NCBI RefSeq assembly: GCF_002931075.1 | Contig: NZ_PSTQ01000003.1 | Coordinates: forward strand, 62,001 to 126,000 | Direction of reading: 5' to 3' | Source of the DNA: Pseudoclavibacter sp. AY1F1 | GTDB lineage: Bacteria; Actinomycetota; Actinomycetes; Actinomycetales; Microbacteriaceae | DNA length: 64,000 bases | In this document: positions 30,018 to 39,454 of the stretch, in pieces | Layout: each line of letters starts with the position of its first letter | How positions within the stretch are numbered: position 1 is the stretch's first letter | Program-made: the position numbers and the translations under genes | Notes under the pieces: model-generated | Database searches by the model: none | The model's input: the letters and a program-made list of their open reading frames with translations, nothing else | What the model was told of the DNA's origin: nothing

Positions 30018-32357
30018 TTACTCCTTGGTGCTCTCGGTCGCGTTGACGGTGTCGGTCACGTCACCGGATGTTCCGGCGACCGCCGCGCGTCGGCGACGGA
30101 TCGTGCGCACGAGGCCGGCGACGAAGAGCACGGCGAGGCCGATGCTCGCGATGAGGATGGCGATGCCCTCCCACTCGGCGCGCACATCCAGTCGGATCTG
30201 CTTCGTCGAGGCGAGCGGCTCGCCCTCCGGCGTCATGATCTTGACGTTCACGTAGGTCGCGCCGTTCGCGATGGCGGTGATGGGAATGCCCACTCGGGCC
30301 ATGGAGCCGGTCTCGATCGTGAGCGCAACGGCGTCACCTGTCTCCACGGCTCCGGTGGTGGGCTGGAGTTCGACCAGCACGGTCACCTTACGATTCGGCA
30401 CGGCGTTCGACACGAACAGTGGGAGCTCAGTGTCGCGGCCGACGATGAGCGCCTCGCTCGTGTCACCGAGCTGCACGTACGACTCGGTGACGGTGACGTA
30501 GTCGCGGATGTTCTTGACCGCCGTCTGCGCTTCAACCGGATACTTCGCCCAGCCCGTCGAGAGGGACCCGATGCTCGCGGTGCGCACGGAATCGCTGTAG
30601 TCGGTGGGGTCGTCGAAGATCGTCGAGATCGTCTGCGCGCGCTCGATCGCCTGCATGGCGGATGTCATGCGGCTGAGCGCTTGCTCGCCCACGGTGCCGT
30701 CGATGAGTGTCGCTTCACGGCGGTCCTGGTCGTCGTCGCTCGGGAACGTGAGCGGTGTCGGTGTCGCCCAGCTGAGCCCGTCGATGAACTGGAGCGTCTG
30801 TGCGAGTCGTTCGCCGTCGAACTCGTCGCGCGTCACGGTGCCGACAAGGGTGCGGGGTTCATTCGGGAGCTCGCGTGTGACGACGGCGAGGAGCGTCGCC
30901 ACGCGAGCGGCCGCTTCATTCCACTCCTCGTCCGTCGATGCGTGCACCGCGTTGTCGATGGCGTTGTCGAGGATCCGCTCCGCGATGACCGCGTTCCAAC
31001 CGGAGACGACGGCCTGCGCGCTCTCGGTGAAGTTGGCCTCCGCGCTTGTGCTCGCGTTGGTGTCGTCGAGGATGATCGACGATCCGCCCCAGGTCTCGAA
31101 GCGGGCGAGGTCAGTGGACTGCACGGTGCCTGCCTGCGGCCAGACAACCCCGGTCATCGTGTAGTCGAAGCTCACCAGGCTCTCGGTCGTGGGCAGCGGC
31201 GGTGCCGACGGCTCTGGTGACTCGGTCGGCGTGGGTGCAGCCGTCGTTTCCTCGGTCGTCGCTGGCGATTCACCATCAACGGCTTCCTCGGCTGGTGGCT
31301 GCATCGCTGAGCCGGTGCTCTGCGTCGGCGTGGGGGTGGCTGTCGTGGTCGCCGAGGGCTCTGCGAAGTTGGCCTGATCGATGGCGAAGTCGAAGTTCGG
31401 GATCTGCAGGGGTTCTGCGGCACCCCACTGCGACTGCAGGGTGAGGCTCGCGTCTGCGAACGGCAGCTCGAACGTCGGATTCTCGAGCGCTTCGAGCCTC
31501 GTGAGCCAGTCGGTCGCGGAGCGGGGTGCAGCCGAGCCGAGCACGCGAATCGACACGAGGATGCGCGGGTCGATTGCCACGGTTGTGCTCGGGCTGGCTT
31601 CTACTGCAGCGAGCACCTGCGTGAGGCGCCCCTCCGGAGCGGTCTCCTCGGTCAGGTGCTGGCTGCTGAGGAGCGCCTCGTCCGCGTTCGCGACGAGTCC
31701 GGACGTGATCGGGACCACGGTTGAGACGAGCGTCGGCTGAGCCGCGACTGGCCCGTTGAGCACGATCGTGGAGCGGGCCTGCGCGAGCTTCGTGTCGTCA
31801 TCCGTGAATGTTGCCGCCATGGCACGCGGGCCGAAGTCATCGGTGGCCGCGAAGGGAAGCCCCTCAGCTGGCACGGAGACGCTGACCTGAGTGGTCTCCC
31901 CGGCAGCGACGGCCGCCGTCGCGAGGCTTGCGACGACGTCCAGTCGCTCGACCGCAGCCTCGTCGCTGGATGCGCTCCACGCGTCAAGGGCGAACCGCGT
32001 GTCGATGGTCGACGACCCAACAGCGAGCTCGAGCTGGGCGGGTTCGAGGTCAGCTTCGGTCTTGTTCACGACGACCAGTTCGACGACCAGGGCCCCGCCG
32101 GGCTGCACGAGCCCGCCATCGGCAGGTGCTGCGTAGACCGAGACCTGCCCGTCAGGGGCGTCGGCGATCGCTCGCGGCTCGGCCGCTGAGGCAACGATCG
32201 TGGCCGGGTTCGCTTGGCTCGTGGGTGCTGCTGACGCGCCACCGGCGACCCCGAGTGCCAGCAGCGACGCCAGGAGCGTCGCAGGGACAACCCGGCGTGC
32301 AGCGGCACGCAGGAACCGTGGCACAGCTGCGCGCGGTGCGTGGTCCATGACCTCCAT
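30018..32357 (-). CDS. DUF6049 family exported membrane protein
   Basis: 779-residue secreted or anchored protein. An Arg-rich N-terminus and hydrophobic stretch VPATLLASLLALGVAGGASAAP form a signal peptide (about residues 20-44; cleavage after ASA likely). A large extracellular part includes a Pro/Thr/Glu-rich segment around 340-400. A single TM helix near residues 737-757 (GIAILIASIGLAVLFVAGLV) and a short basic tail close it. DUF6049 genes lie next to murJ in many actinobacteria, so a role in envelope biogenesis is plausible but unproven. A second ATG at 32348 is an equally possible start. Confidence 0.82.
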   Translation of the reverse strand: MEVMDHAPRAAVPRFLRAAARRVVPATLLASLLALGVAGGASAAPTSQANPATIVASAAEPRAIADAPDGQVSVYAAPADGGLVQPGGALVVELVVVNKTEADLEPAQLELAVGSSTIDTRFALDAWSASSDEAAVERLDVVASLATAAVAAGETTQVSVSVPAEGLPFAATDDFGPRAMAATFTDDDTKLAQARSTIVLNGPVAAQPTLVSTVVPITSGLVANADEALLSSQHLTEETAPEGRLTQVLAAVEASPSTTVAIDPRILVSIRVLGSAAPRSATDWLTRLEALENPTFELPFADASLTLQSQWGAAEPLQIPNFDFAIDQANFAEPSATTTATPTPTQSTGSAMQPPAEEAVDGESPATTEETTAAPTPTESPEPSAPPLPTTESLVSFDYTMTGVVWPQAGTVQSTDLARFETWGGSSIILDDTNASTSAEANFTESAQAVVSGWNAVIAERILDNAIDNAVHASTDEEWNEAAARVATLLAVVTRELPNEPRTLVGTVTRDEFDGERLAQTLQFIDGLSWATPTPLTFPSDDDQDRREATLIDGTVGEQALSRMTSAMQAIERAQTISTIFDDPTDYSDSVRTASIGSLSTGWAKYPVEAQTAVKNIRDYVTVTESYVQLGDTSEALIVGRDTELPLFVSNAVPNRKVTVLVELQPTTGAVETGDAVALTIETGSMARVGIPITAIANGATYVNVKIMTPEGEPLASTKQIRLDVRAEWEGIAILIASIGLAVLFVAGLVRTIRRRRAAVAGTSGDVTDTVNATESTKE

Positions 32358-32428
32358 AGTAAGTACGGACGGGGAGGTGGGGAGCTGTACGCGCCCGGGG
32401 CGGCTCGGCGAGCATCCGCCTCGCCTCG

Positions 32429-32434
32429 TAGAAT
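32429..32434 (+). promoter_or_regulatory. -10 element for leaderless CCA transferase mRNA
   Basis: TAGAAT ends six bases before the ATG at 32441, which places the expected transcription start on the A of the start codon. No ribosome site is seen. The -35 is weak. Confidence 0.5.
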
Positions 32435-32440
32435 GAGCGG

Positions 32441-33871
32441 ATGCAAAACGTGCAGTCCGCCATGGAACGCCTTCGCGGACTCGCGACCGCCTCGCCTGTC
32501 GCAGAGCTCGCCTCCGCCTTCGAATCGGCCGGCTTCGAGCTTGCGCTCGTCGGCGGTCCCGTCCGTGACGCCTTCCTCGGCAGGGACGTCACCGACCTCG
32601 ACTTCACGACGAACGCGCGACCGGACGAGATCCTCCGCATCGTCGCCCCCATCGCGGATGCGCACTGGGACATCGGCCGCGAGTTCGGAACAATCGGGGC
32701 GAGGTTCTCGGGTGAGACGGTCGAGATAACGACGTACCGCGCCGATAGCTACGACGGAACTTCTCGGAAGCCAGTCGTCGCGTTCGGGGACACGATCGAT
32801 GGCGACCTGCACCGGCGCGACTTCACGGTCAACGCGCTCGCGCTGCAGCTGCCCGGGATGACACTCGTGGATCCCTCGGACGGCACGAAGGACCTCATCG
32901 ACGCGACGCTCCGCACGCCAATCGAGGCAGCCGTCTCATTCGGCGACGACCCGCTGCGCATGCTCAGGGCAGTGCGCTTCACGTCGCAGCTGGGCTTCCA
33001 GCTCGACGTCGATTCGTTCGACGCCATCGTCGAGCTGAGGCGCCGCATCCTCGACATCTCCGCCGAGCGTGTGCGCGACGAGCTCGTGAAGCTGCTCAAG
33101 ACCGACACTCCACGCGCAGGCCTTGAGCTGTTCGTCGAGACGGGCCTCGCAGAGCTCGTGCTCCCCGAGCTGCCCGCACTCCAGCTCGAGCGCGACGACG
33201 CGCACCGCCACAAGGACGTCTACGAGCACTCCATCACGGTGCTCGAACAGGCGATCAGCCTCGAGCGCGAGCGCAACCCCGGTGCCGACTCCGACCTCGT
33301 CCTGCGCCTCGCCGCGCTGCTGCACGACATCGGCAAGCCCAAGACGCGGCGCTTCGGAGACAACAAGAAGGTCACCTTCTACAACCACGACGTCGTCGGT
33401 GCGAAGCTCGCACGCAAACGCCTCACCGCGCTGCGCTTCGACAACGACACCATCAAGTCGGTCTCGCGACTCGTCGAGCTGCACATGCGCGTCTTCAACT
33501 ACGAGGGCGCCGGCTGGACGGACTCCGCGGTGCGACGCTTCGCGCGCGACGCGGGACCGGAGCTGCAGCGGCTCCTCATCCTCATCCGCGCGGACATCAC
33601 GACCCGCAACCAGCGGAAGTCTGACCGGCTCCTCTTCGCGATCGACGACCTCGAGCGGCGCATCCTGGAACTGCAGGAGAAGGAAGAGCTGGACTCCGTG
33701 CGCCCGAGCCTCGACGGGGAGCAGATCATGGCGATCCTCGAGATCGCGCCAGGGCCCCTCGTCGGGAAGGCGTACAAGCACATGCTCGAGGTTCGCCTCG
33801 ATGAGGGACCGCTCGATCACGACGACGCGAAGCAGCGACTCCTCGAATGGTGGGAAACGAACCGACCCTAG
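32441..33871 (+). CDS. CCA tRNA nucleotidyltransferase
   Basis: 476-residue class II nucleotidyltransferase that adds or repairs the CCA end of tRNA. The head has ALVGGPVRDAFLGR and the catalytic pair in VTDLDFTTNARP; the neck has DLHRRDFTVNAL and RMLRAVRF. A C-terminal HD domain shows RHKDVYEHSI and LLHDIGKPKTRR. Members with this HD domain are annotated CCA-adding enzyme or PcnA in actinobacteria. It is needed here because the tRNA-Ile gene at 48-121 does not encode CCA. It diverges from DUF6049 with an 83-bp gap. Confidence 0.93.
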   Translation: MQNVQSAMERLRGLATASPVAELASAFESAGFELALVGGPVRDAFLGRDVTDLDFTTNARPDEILRIVAPIADAHWDIGREFGTIGARFSGETVEITTYRADSYDGTSRKPVVAFGDTIDGDLHRRDFTVNALALQLPGMTLVDPSDGTKDLIDATLRTPIEAAVSFGDDPLRMLRAVRFTSQLGFQLDVDSFDAIVELRRRILDISAERVRDELVKLLKTDTPRAGLELFVETGLAELVLPELPALQLERDDAHRHKDVYEHSITVLEQAISLERERNPGADSDLVLRLAALLHDIGKPKTRRFGDNKKVTFYNHDVVGAKLARKRLTALRFDNDTIKSVSRLVELHMRVFNYEGAGWTDSAVRRFARDAGPELQRLLILIRADITTRNQRKSDRLLFAIDDLERRILELQEKEELDSVRPSLDGEQIMAILEIAPGPLVGKAYKHMLEVRLDEGPLDHDDAKQRLLEWWETNRP

Positions 33872-33900
33872 GTCGAGCATCCTGCGCGCCCGTTGAACAC

Positions 33901-33930
33901 GAATGGCCCCGTCCGAAGACGGGGCCATTC
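33901..33930. terminator. bidirectional terminator CCA transferase / MmpS-like gene
   Basis: A perfect 13-bp stem (GAATGGCCCCGTC with GACGGGGCCATTC) with a CGAA tetraloop lies between convergent genes. It is a strong factor-independent terminator for both. Confidence 0.9.
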
Positions 33931-33950
33931 GCGTGTGCTGGGACTTGGCG

Positions 33951-35360
33951 TTACTCGCTCAGGTAGTCGGCGAGGCTGTAGCCCGAGCAGGAGACGTAGC
34001 TCGAGCTCGTCGCCTCCTCGACCACGTTGCCGTTGACCGTCAGCGTGCACGTGAGCTGCGACGTGTCCGAGTAGTCGCTCGTCGTCGCGTACACGGATGC
34101 GGACGAGCTGTCGTAGCCGTACTCAGCCTTGTACTTCATCGTCACCGACTCCGACCACGGCACTGCGCTTGCAAGCGCCTCGGTGTCGACCTGCTGGCGA
34201 TCGGCGCCCGTGAGTGCGTTGTCGTAGCTGTACGTGATGTCGACCGGCGTGGTCGACGTGCTGGTCACAGTGAGCTCGACCTCGATCTCGCCTTCGGCCG
34301 GGAAGCCGTTGTCGAGCGTCGAGTACTCCTCATCGAGGAGCGTCTCGTAGTCGTCGACCTCAGGAAGCTGGCTCGCGACGGCTGCGACCGTCGTCGCCGT
34401 CGTGATGAACGGGCCCACGATGAGTCCGAGGCCACCGAGCACGAGCCCGATGATCGCGAGGAGCTTCTTCGCGTTGAAGCGCTTGACGACCAATCCGGCG
34501 ATGCCGAGTCCGATGGCTGCAAGCGCGAGCACGATGCCGAAGTACCCGAAGAAGGGAATGAACGAGATCGCGATGCTCAGGACACCGGCGATGAGCGCGA
34601 TGAGCCCGAGCGTGTTCATACCGCCCTGGCCCTGCGGTGCGTAGTTGCCGTACTGCTGCTGTCCACCGCCAGCACCACCGGCGACACCGTACGCGGCACC
34701 GTAGCCGGGCGCCGCGTTCGGGTCCTGAGGCGCCGAACCGTAGGCGTTCTGTCCAGGCGCGCCGTACGCGTTCGGGTCGGCGGGTGCCGAGCCATACGCG
34801 TTCTGCGTGGGTGCGCCGTACGCGTCAGGGGCAGGTGCGGAGCCGTACGAACCAGGTTCGTTGCTGTTGCCGTATCCGCCAGCTGCCGAGTAGTCGGGCG
34901 TGCTGCCGTACGCGGGTGCCGAGTAGTCGCTACCGGATGCGGAAGGTGCCGTGTACGACGTGTCTCCCGTGTAGGAGCCTGCGCTCGGTGCCGAGTACGA
35001 GGAGTCGCTCGACGAGCCGTAACCCGGAGTCGAGTAGCCGGAGTTCGACGAGGCGCTTGGCACGCTGGGCTCGGCGGAGCCAGAGTAAGAGGACTGGCCG
35101 CTCTGGTAGCCGGATGCGGAACCTGGAGCCTCGTACGAACCGCCCGGAGCCGTGTAGTTGCTCGGAGCCTGGTAGTTGTCGCCGTTCGAGCCGTAGCTGC
35201 TGCCGACGCCATAACCGCCCTGCTCGCCGCTGGCGGGCTGGTCGCCGAAGGACGCCTGAGGAGCCTGCGGTGCTGCAGGGTCGCCGTTCTGCGGTGCTGG
35301 GTTCTGTGGCACGGGGGCGTTCGGGTCGCGTTCGCCCGCGCCGCCTGTTGGATCGCTCAT
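33951..35360 (-). CDS. DUF4190-type membrane protein with Tyr/Gly/Ser-rich N-terminus and MmpS-like C-terminus
   Basis: 469 residues. The first 240 are low complexity (Tyr, Gly, Ser, Ala, Pro, Gln), with repeated words such as NAYGSAP, YGAP and YSAPS. Two or three hydrophobic helices follow (MNTLGLIALIAGVLSIAISF, GIVLALAAIGLGIAGLVV and KKLLAIIGLVLGGLGLIVG), as in DUF4190. The exported C-terminal 140 residues resemble the MmpS/SecDF-accessory fold: ITYSYDNALTG, VPWSESV and TCTLTVNGNVV with paired Cys. Function is unknown; surface exposure is inferred from topology. Confidence 0.7.
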   Translation of the reverse strand: MSDPTGGAGERDPNAPVPQNPAPQNGDPAAPQAPQASFGDQPASGEQGGYGVGSSYGSNGDNYQAPSNYTAPGGSYEAPGSASGYQSGQSSYSGSAEPSVPSASSNSGYSTPGYGSSSDSSYSAPSAGSYTGDTSYTAPSASGSDYSAPAYGSTPDYSAAGGYGNSNEPGSYGSAPAPDAYGAPTQNAYGSAPADPNAYGAPGQNAYGSAPQDPNAAPGYGAAYGVAGGAGGGQQQYGNYAPQGQGGMNTLGLIALIAGVLSIAISFIPFFGYFGIVLALAAIGLGIAGLVVKRFNAKKLLAIIGLVLGGLGLIVGPFITTATTVAAVASQLPEVDDYETLLDEEYSTLDNGFPAEGEIEVELTVTSTSTTPVDITYSYDNALTGADRQQVDTEALASAVPWSESVTMKYKAEYGYDSSSASVYATTSDYSDTSQLTCTLTVNGNVVEEATSSSYVSCSGYSLADYLSE

Positions 35361-35534
35361 GATTCCCCTAGGTAGTGGTGCGGTTCAGCGGACCACGGGG
35401 GCCGCCGGTTGTGCTGGAACGAGCATATTCGTTCGCGCGAAGGGGAGTTCTTCCAATTGGCTGGCATTTGGGAGGCAGAAGCGACTATGCTGGCGAGGTT
35501 GTCTGTGCGATCAACTGCCCAGACACGCGCAATA

Positions 35535-35585
35535 ACCCTCCTGCTGCAGATCGTCTGCAGCCGTTCTAGACCGAAGGAGGTGGGT
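35535..35585 (+). promoter_or_regulatory. candidate bS6-bS18 leader RNA structure
   Basis: A perfect 8-bp hairpin (35543-35550 with 35554-35561) is flanked on the left by CCTCCT (35537-35542), which can pair with the rpsF ribosome site AGGAGG (35575-35580). CCG follows the hairpin at once. The arrangement fits the known S6:S18 autoregulatory leader, but covariation was not checked. Confidence 0.5.
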
Positions 35586-35590
35586 TTATC

Positions 35591-35977
35591 GTGCATCAGT
35601 ATGAGTTGATGGTGATCCTCGATCCAGAGATCGACGAGCGCACCGTAGCTCCAAGCCTCGATAAGTTCCTCAACGTCATTCGTAACGACGGTGGAACCAT
35701 CGAGAAGACCGACATCTGGGGCCGTCGTCGCCTCGCCTACGAGATCAACAAGAAGAGCGAAGGCATCTACGCCGTCGTTGACTTCACGTCGACCTCGGCA
35801 ACGGCGAACGAGCTCGACCGCCAGCTGAACCTGTCCGAAGCTGTCATGCGCACCAAGGTGCTCCGCGCAGAAGAGGCCATCGCTCGCGTTGCCTCCGAGG
35901 CGAAGCGCGACGAGGCTCGCAAGGCTGCCAAGGCCGCTGCTGCTGCAGCGAAGCCTGCGGCGACCACCGAGGCTTAG
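35591..35977 (+). CDS. rpsF: 30S ribosomal protein bS6
   Basis: 128-residue ribosomal protein that pairs with bS18. The bS6 pattern is clear in [33 protein letters not shown] and EGIYAVVDF. Start is GTG at 35591, with AAGGAGG about 10 bases upstream. The Ala/Lys-rich tail after residue 105 is an actinobacterial extension. It starts the rpsF-ssb-rpsR-rplI operon. Confidence 0.97.
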   Translation: MHQYELMVILDPEIDERTVAPSLDKFLNVIRNDGGTIEKTDIWGRRRLAYEINKKSEGIYAVVDFTSTSATANELDRQLNLSEAVMRTKVLRAEEAIARVASEAKRDEARKAAKAAAAAAKPAATTEA

Positions 35978-35979
35978 TC

Positions 35980-36564
35980 ATGGCCGGCGACACGATCATC
36001 ACCGTGGTGGGCAACCTCACGGCTGACCCCGAACTCCGTTACACGCAGAACGGGCTCGCAGTCGCGAACTTCACCATCGCATCCACCCCCCGCGTGTTCG
36101 ACCGTCAGGCGAACGAGTGGAAGGACGGCGAGGCACTCTTCCTTCGGGCGAGTGTCTGGCGTGAATTCGCAGAGCATGTCGCCTCGAGCCTTGCAAAGGG
36201 CTCGCGAGTCATCGCGCAGGGTCGCCTGAAGCAGCGTTCCTACGAGACGAAGGAAGGCGAAAAGCGCACTTCCATCGAGCTCGAGATCGAAGAGATCGGA
36301 CCTAGCCTCCGCTACGCCACGGCTCAGCTCACCCGTACGTCCTCCGGCGGCGCCGGCGGACAGCAGGGTGGCGGCCAGGGCGGCTTCGGTGGAGGCCAGC
36401 AGCGCTCCTTCGGTGGCGGCAACAGCGGCGGCAACGCCGGTGGACGCCAGTCCGCTCCTGCGGACGAGCCGTGGGGACAGCCCGCGGGCCAGCCTCGCGA
36501 CAACGGCGCATCCGGCTGGGCGACGCCCGGCGCATCGAACGATTTTGACGAGCCCCCCTTCTAA
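35980..36564 (+). CDS. ssb: single-stranded DNA-binding protein
   Basis: 194-residue SSB that coats single-stranded DNA. The OB fold has [19 protein letters not shown] and [19 protein letters not shown]; the linker is Gly/Gln-rich; the acidic tip DFDEPPF is the partner-docking tail, close to the usual DDDIPF. It begins two bases after the rpsF stop. Confidence 0.96.
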   Translation: MAGDTIITVVGNLTADPELRYTQNGLAVANFTIASTPRVFDRQANEWKDGEALFLRASVWREFAEHVASSLAKGSRVIAQGRLKQRSYETKEGEKRTSIELEIEEIGPSLRYATAQLTRTSSGGAGGQQGGGQGGFGGGQQRSFGGGNSGGNAGGRQSAPADEPWGQPAGQPRDNGASGWATPGASNDFDEPPF

Positions 36565-36602
36565 AGGGCGCTCGCAAGCACACTCAACGAAAGAAGATCC
36601 CA

Positions 36603-36863
36603 ATGGCTGGAAAGTCAAGCGGCGACCGCCGCAAGGGTGTACGCGGGAAGGGCGGCAAGCCCGCTGCTCCCGCGAAGCAGATCCGGGTCGGAGTCATCGA
36701 CTACAAGGATGTCAACACCCTCCGCAAGTTCATCTCGGAGCGCGGAAAGATTCGCGCACGTCGCATCACCGGCGTCTCCGTTCAGGAGCAGCGCCTCATC
36801 GCGCGTGCAGTCAAGAACGCACGTGAAATGGCGCTCCTGCCCTACGCCGGCTCTGGCCGCTAA
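36603..36863 (+). CDS. rpsR: 30S ribosomal protein bS18 (cysteine-free type)
   Basis: 86-residue bS18: [18 protein letters not shown] and [18 protein letters not shown] are typical. The N-terminal region has no cysteine at all, where zinc-binding bS18 proteins have a CxxC pair. It therefore belongs to the zinc-independent (C-minus) type although it sits in the main rpsF operon. Ribosome site AAAGAAG upstream. rplI follows after 12 bases. Confidence 0.96.
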   Translation: MAGKSSGDRRKGVRGKGGKPAAPAKQIRVGVIDYKDVNTLRKFISERGKIRARRITGVSVQEQRLIARAVKNAREMALLPYAGSGR

Positions 36864-36875
36864 GGAGTAGTCGAC

Positions 36876-37328
36876 ATGGCAAAGGTAATTCTTACGCACG
36901 AGGTCTCCGGCCTCGGTGCAGCCGGTGACGTCATCGAGGTCAAGAGCGGCTACGCCCGCAACTACCTCGTCCCCAAGGGCTATGCAGTCAGCTGGTCCCG
37001 TGGCAGCGAGAAGCAGGTCGAGCAGATTCGTTCAGCTCGTGCCGCACGCGAACTCGCAACCCTCGAAGAGGCGAAGGCGCTCAAGGACAAGATCGAGGCC
37101 GCCCTCGTCAAGCTTCACGTCAAGTCGGGCGCTGAAGGCCGCCTCTTCGGTTCCGTTCGCGGCGCCGACGTTGCGACCGCTGTCGAAGCAGCTGGCCTCG
37201 GCCAGATCGACAAGCGCAAGGTCGAGTTCCCCAACCCGATCAAGTACACGGGCAACCACGAGGCGACTGTTCGCCTCCGTGACGACCTCGTTGCGACCGT
37301 CAAGCTCCAGGTCATCGCCCAGCGATAA
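36876..37328 (+). CDS. rplI: 50S ribosomal protein bL9
   Basis: 150-residue bL9. The N-domain begins [22 protein letters not shown] with the conserved [11 protein letters not shown]; a long helix links it to the C-domain with [15 protein letters not shown]. Length matches the family (about 150). It closes the operon and is followed by a strong hairpin. Confidence 0.97.
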   Translation: MAKVILTHEVSGLGAAGDVIEVKSGYARNYLVPKGYAVSWSRGSEKQVEQIRSARAARELATLEEAKALKDKIEAALVKLHVKSGAEGRLFGSVRGADVATAVEAAGLGQIDKRKVEFPNPIKYTGNHEATVRLRDDLVATVKLQVIAQR

Positions 37329-37356
37329 CCAGCAGCTGCCGTCCTGCGGCAGTGAC

Positions 37357-37403
37357 ACGACGACGGCTCAGGACATTTCGATGTCCTGGGCCGTCGTCGT
37401 TTT
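37357..37403 (+). terminator. terminator of the rpsF-rplI operon
   Basis: A 20-bp stem (37357-37376 with 37381-37400, one mismatch) carries a TTCG tetraloop and ends in TTTT. This is a near-ideal factor-independent terminator 28 bases after the rplI stop. Confidence 0.92.
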
Positions 37404-37528
37404 GGTCCTGCGCCGCGCTACACCCTCCGGCGTGCAAGCACCACTCCCGGGCGGATGTGCGTCGGAACGCTATAAGGTCAGCGGAGTCCAGCATCCGGCC
37501 GGACCCTTCCCCTGATTGATTCAAGAAC

Positions 37529-39097
37529 ATGCCGCACCACACTCACCGAACCGCGATCGCGCGCGAGCCGCGCCGCTTTGCGGCGACGGTGAGCCCGACG
37601 TTCCTGGGTCTCATCGGGTCGCTGTGCATCCTCGTCGGCTCGTTCGGTGCCGGCTGGATCGGCGACGGCCTCGGGTTGCGTGAGTGGTTTCCCATCGCGT
37701 TCTTTCGGAGTTCGCCCGACCTGACGCGCCTCTGCACGATGCTGCTCATCGTCGGGGGCTTTCTCCTCGTCATCGCGTGGCTGCGCTTCCGTCCGAGCAT
37801 CCGAGATGACGACGCCTCGTTGCGGCGGGTCATCAGAACCTCCGTCATCTGGGCCGTTCCCCTGCTGATCTGCGTGCCCGTCTTCAGTCGCGACATGTTC
37901 TCGTACGTGGCCGTCGGTCGTCTCATGGCGGCTGGCATCGACCCGTACCAGCACGGCGTCAACGAGATCGCAGGCTGGTACTCGCTTGGAGTAGACCCGT
38001 TCTGGTCGAGCACCGAATCGCCCTATGGGCCGCTCTTCATCGCGCTAGCTGCCGTCTTCTCCTGGCTCGGTTCCGAGATCCCCGAGTACGCCCTCTTCCT
38101 GAACCGGCTGGCCGCGACCGCTGGGGCCGTGCTCATGGTGGTCGCGTTCCTCAAGATCGCCGCACTCCGTGGCCGCAATCGCGCCTTCGTCGCGTGGATG
38201 ATCGCGGCGAACCCCCTCACGCTCCTCCTGTTCATCGCCTCAGGGCACAACGACGGGCTCATGCTCGCGGGCATGGGGTTCGGACTCCTGGCGGCTCTCA
38301 AGGGGCGCCGAATCCTTGCAGTGGTCTTGATCGCCCTTGCGATCGCCATCAAGCCGATCGCGCTCATCGCCCTGCCCATCGTGGCGCTTGTCGGCCGCCC
38401 GAGCACGCTTCCCCTGTGGGACAGGGTGAAGAGCTGGGCACTGCACGGGGCGATCGCCATCGGCTTCGTCGGGGCGCTCGGTCTTGCGCTCGGCCTCGGC
38501 TTCGGGTGGGTGACGGCTCTCACCGTGCCAGGGGCGATCCAGCACTGGTACTCGCCGCTCACCCTCATGGTCGGCACGGTCCGCGGCCTCGCAGAGCTCG
38601 TCTCACTTGACCCGTTCGTGTTCGAGATCATCCTCAAGGTCATCGCCTTCTCGATAGCTGGCCTCGTCGCGTCGTGGGTTGTGATCACCAAGCGACCCAT
38701 CGACCCTGTGCTCCGCCTTGTGCTGTGCACGGCCGTCATCGTCGCCGCGTCCACGGCCATCCACCCCTGGTACGTCATGTGGATACTTCCGTTCGCGGCC
38801 GTCGCGGGGCCGTGGCGGAAGGGGCAGGAGGACCTGGCGGTGCTTGCGACGATCTTCTTCACGACGGTGACGCTCGCCGAACCGACTGACTCATTCTTTG
38901 AGGGTCCGTACACGAGGCTCGTCGTAGCGCTCATCACGGTCCTCTTCGCACTGTCGGTACTCGTGTGGTGGTGGCGCTCGAGAAACGTCTCAGGGCGTGC
39001 GCTGCTTGTCGCGGTCCCATTCGGCCAGGTGCTGGTCGACCGCCTGGCTGCGAGGCGCGAGCGCAGGCAGCAGCTGCGGGCAGACACGTCTCACTGA
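37529..39097 (+). CDS. MptB-like alpha-1,6-mannosyltransferase (GT-C)
   Basis: 522-residue polytopic membrane glycosyltransferase with about 13 TM helices. The loop after the third helix, SRDMFSYVAVGRLMAAGIDPYQHG (signature DMFSYVAVGR), and SPYGPLF match the polyprenol-phosphomannose-dependent MptB family, which builds mannan cores of lipomannan-type glycolipids. Further hallmarks are ASGHNDGLMLAG and HPWYVMWILPF. The family assignment is good; the exact acceptor is not known. Cytoplasmic Arg-rich C-terminus. It stands alone between rplI and dnaB. Confidence 0.85.
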   Translation: MPHHTHRTAIAREPRRFAATVSPTFLGLIGSLCILVGSFGAGWIGDGLGLREWFPIAFFRSSPDLTRLCTMLLIVGGFLLVIAWLRFRPSIRDDDASLRRVIRTSVIWAVPLLICVPVFSRDMFSYVAVGRLMAAGIDPYQHGVNEIAGWYSLGVDPFWSSTESPYGPLFIALAAVFSWLGSEIPEYALFLNRLAATAGAVLMVVAFLKIAALRGRNRAFVAWMIAANPLTLLLFIASGHNDGLMLAGMGFGLLAALKGRRILAVVLIALAIAIKPIALIALPIVALVGRPSTLPLWDRVKSWALHGAIAIGFVGALGLALGLGFGWVTALTVPGAIQHWYSPLTLMVGTVRGLAELVSLDPFVFEIILKVIAFSIAGLVASWVVITKRPIDPVLRLVLCTAVIVAASTAIHPWYVMWILPFAAVAGPWRKGQEDLAVLATIFFTTVTLAEPTDSFFEGPYTRLVVALITVLFALSVLVWWWRSRNVSGRALLVAVPFGQVLVDRLAARRERRQQLRADTSH

Positions 39098-39454
39098 GCG
39101 CGGCGTTGCGCCTCTGGTCTGTGGAAAACGCCGGATATCCCCGGTTTGCGCGGGGTCCGTGCCGGATGTTATGCACAGTGCGGCTCTGCACATTCAACCT
39201 TCAATGGATGCTTCACACCTCTTATACACAATGCTTGCGAAGCAGTAAAAGCCAGGTCAGGACTAGTTTTTAACACTAGACCGACCAATTGGTAGTTACG
39301 TTCTCCACACAGTTTCCACAACCCCTACGGCGCGTCTCCACAGTTTCACACAGGGTTATCCACAGGCACGCCGCTTCGTGTTCGCTCGGCGGGGGAGGTG
39401 GGGGCTACTGTGGGGAAATCTCTCACCGGCATTCGAGCGAAGTCAGGAGCATCC
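39098..39454. promoter_or_regulatory. dnaB upstream region with DnaA-box cluster
   Basis: 357-bp gene-free stretch. DnaA-box matches: exact TTATCCACA 39356-39364; one-mismatch TTATGCACA 39169-39177, TTATACACA 39222-39230, TTCTCCACA 39301-39309 and TTTTCCACA on the minus strand 39120-39128; two-mismatch GTTTCCACA 39312-39320 and GTCTCCACA 39334-39342. A small inverted repeat CTAGT/ACTAG with a T-rich loop lies at 39263-39279 in an AT-rich patch. Confidence 0.7.

Noticed and set aside
38023-39087. 354-codon minus-strand frame opposite the mannosyltransferase
   Set aside because: Antisense shadow of a GC-rich gene, without domains.
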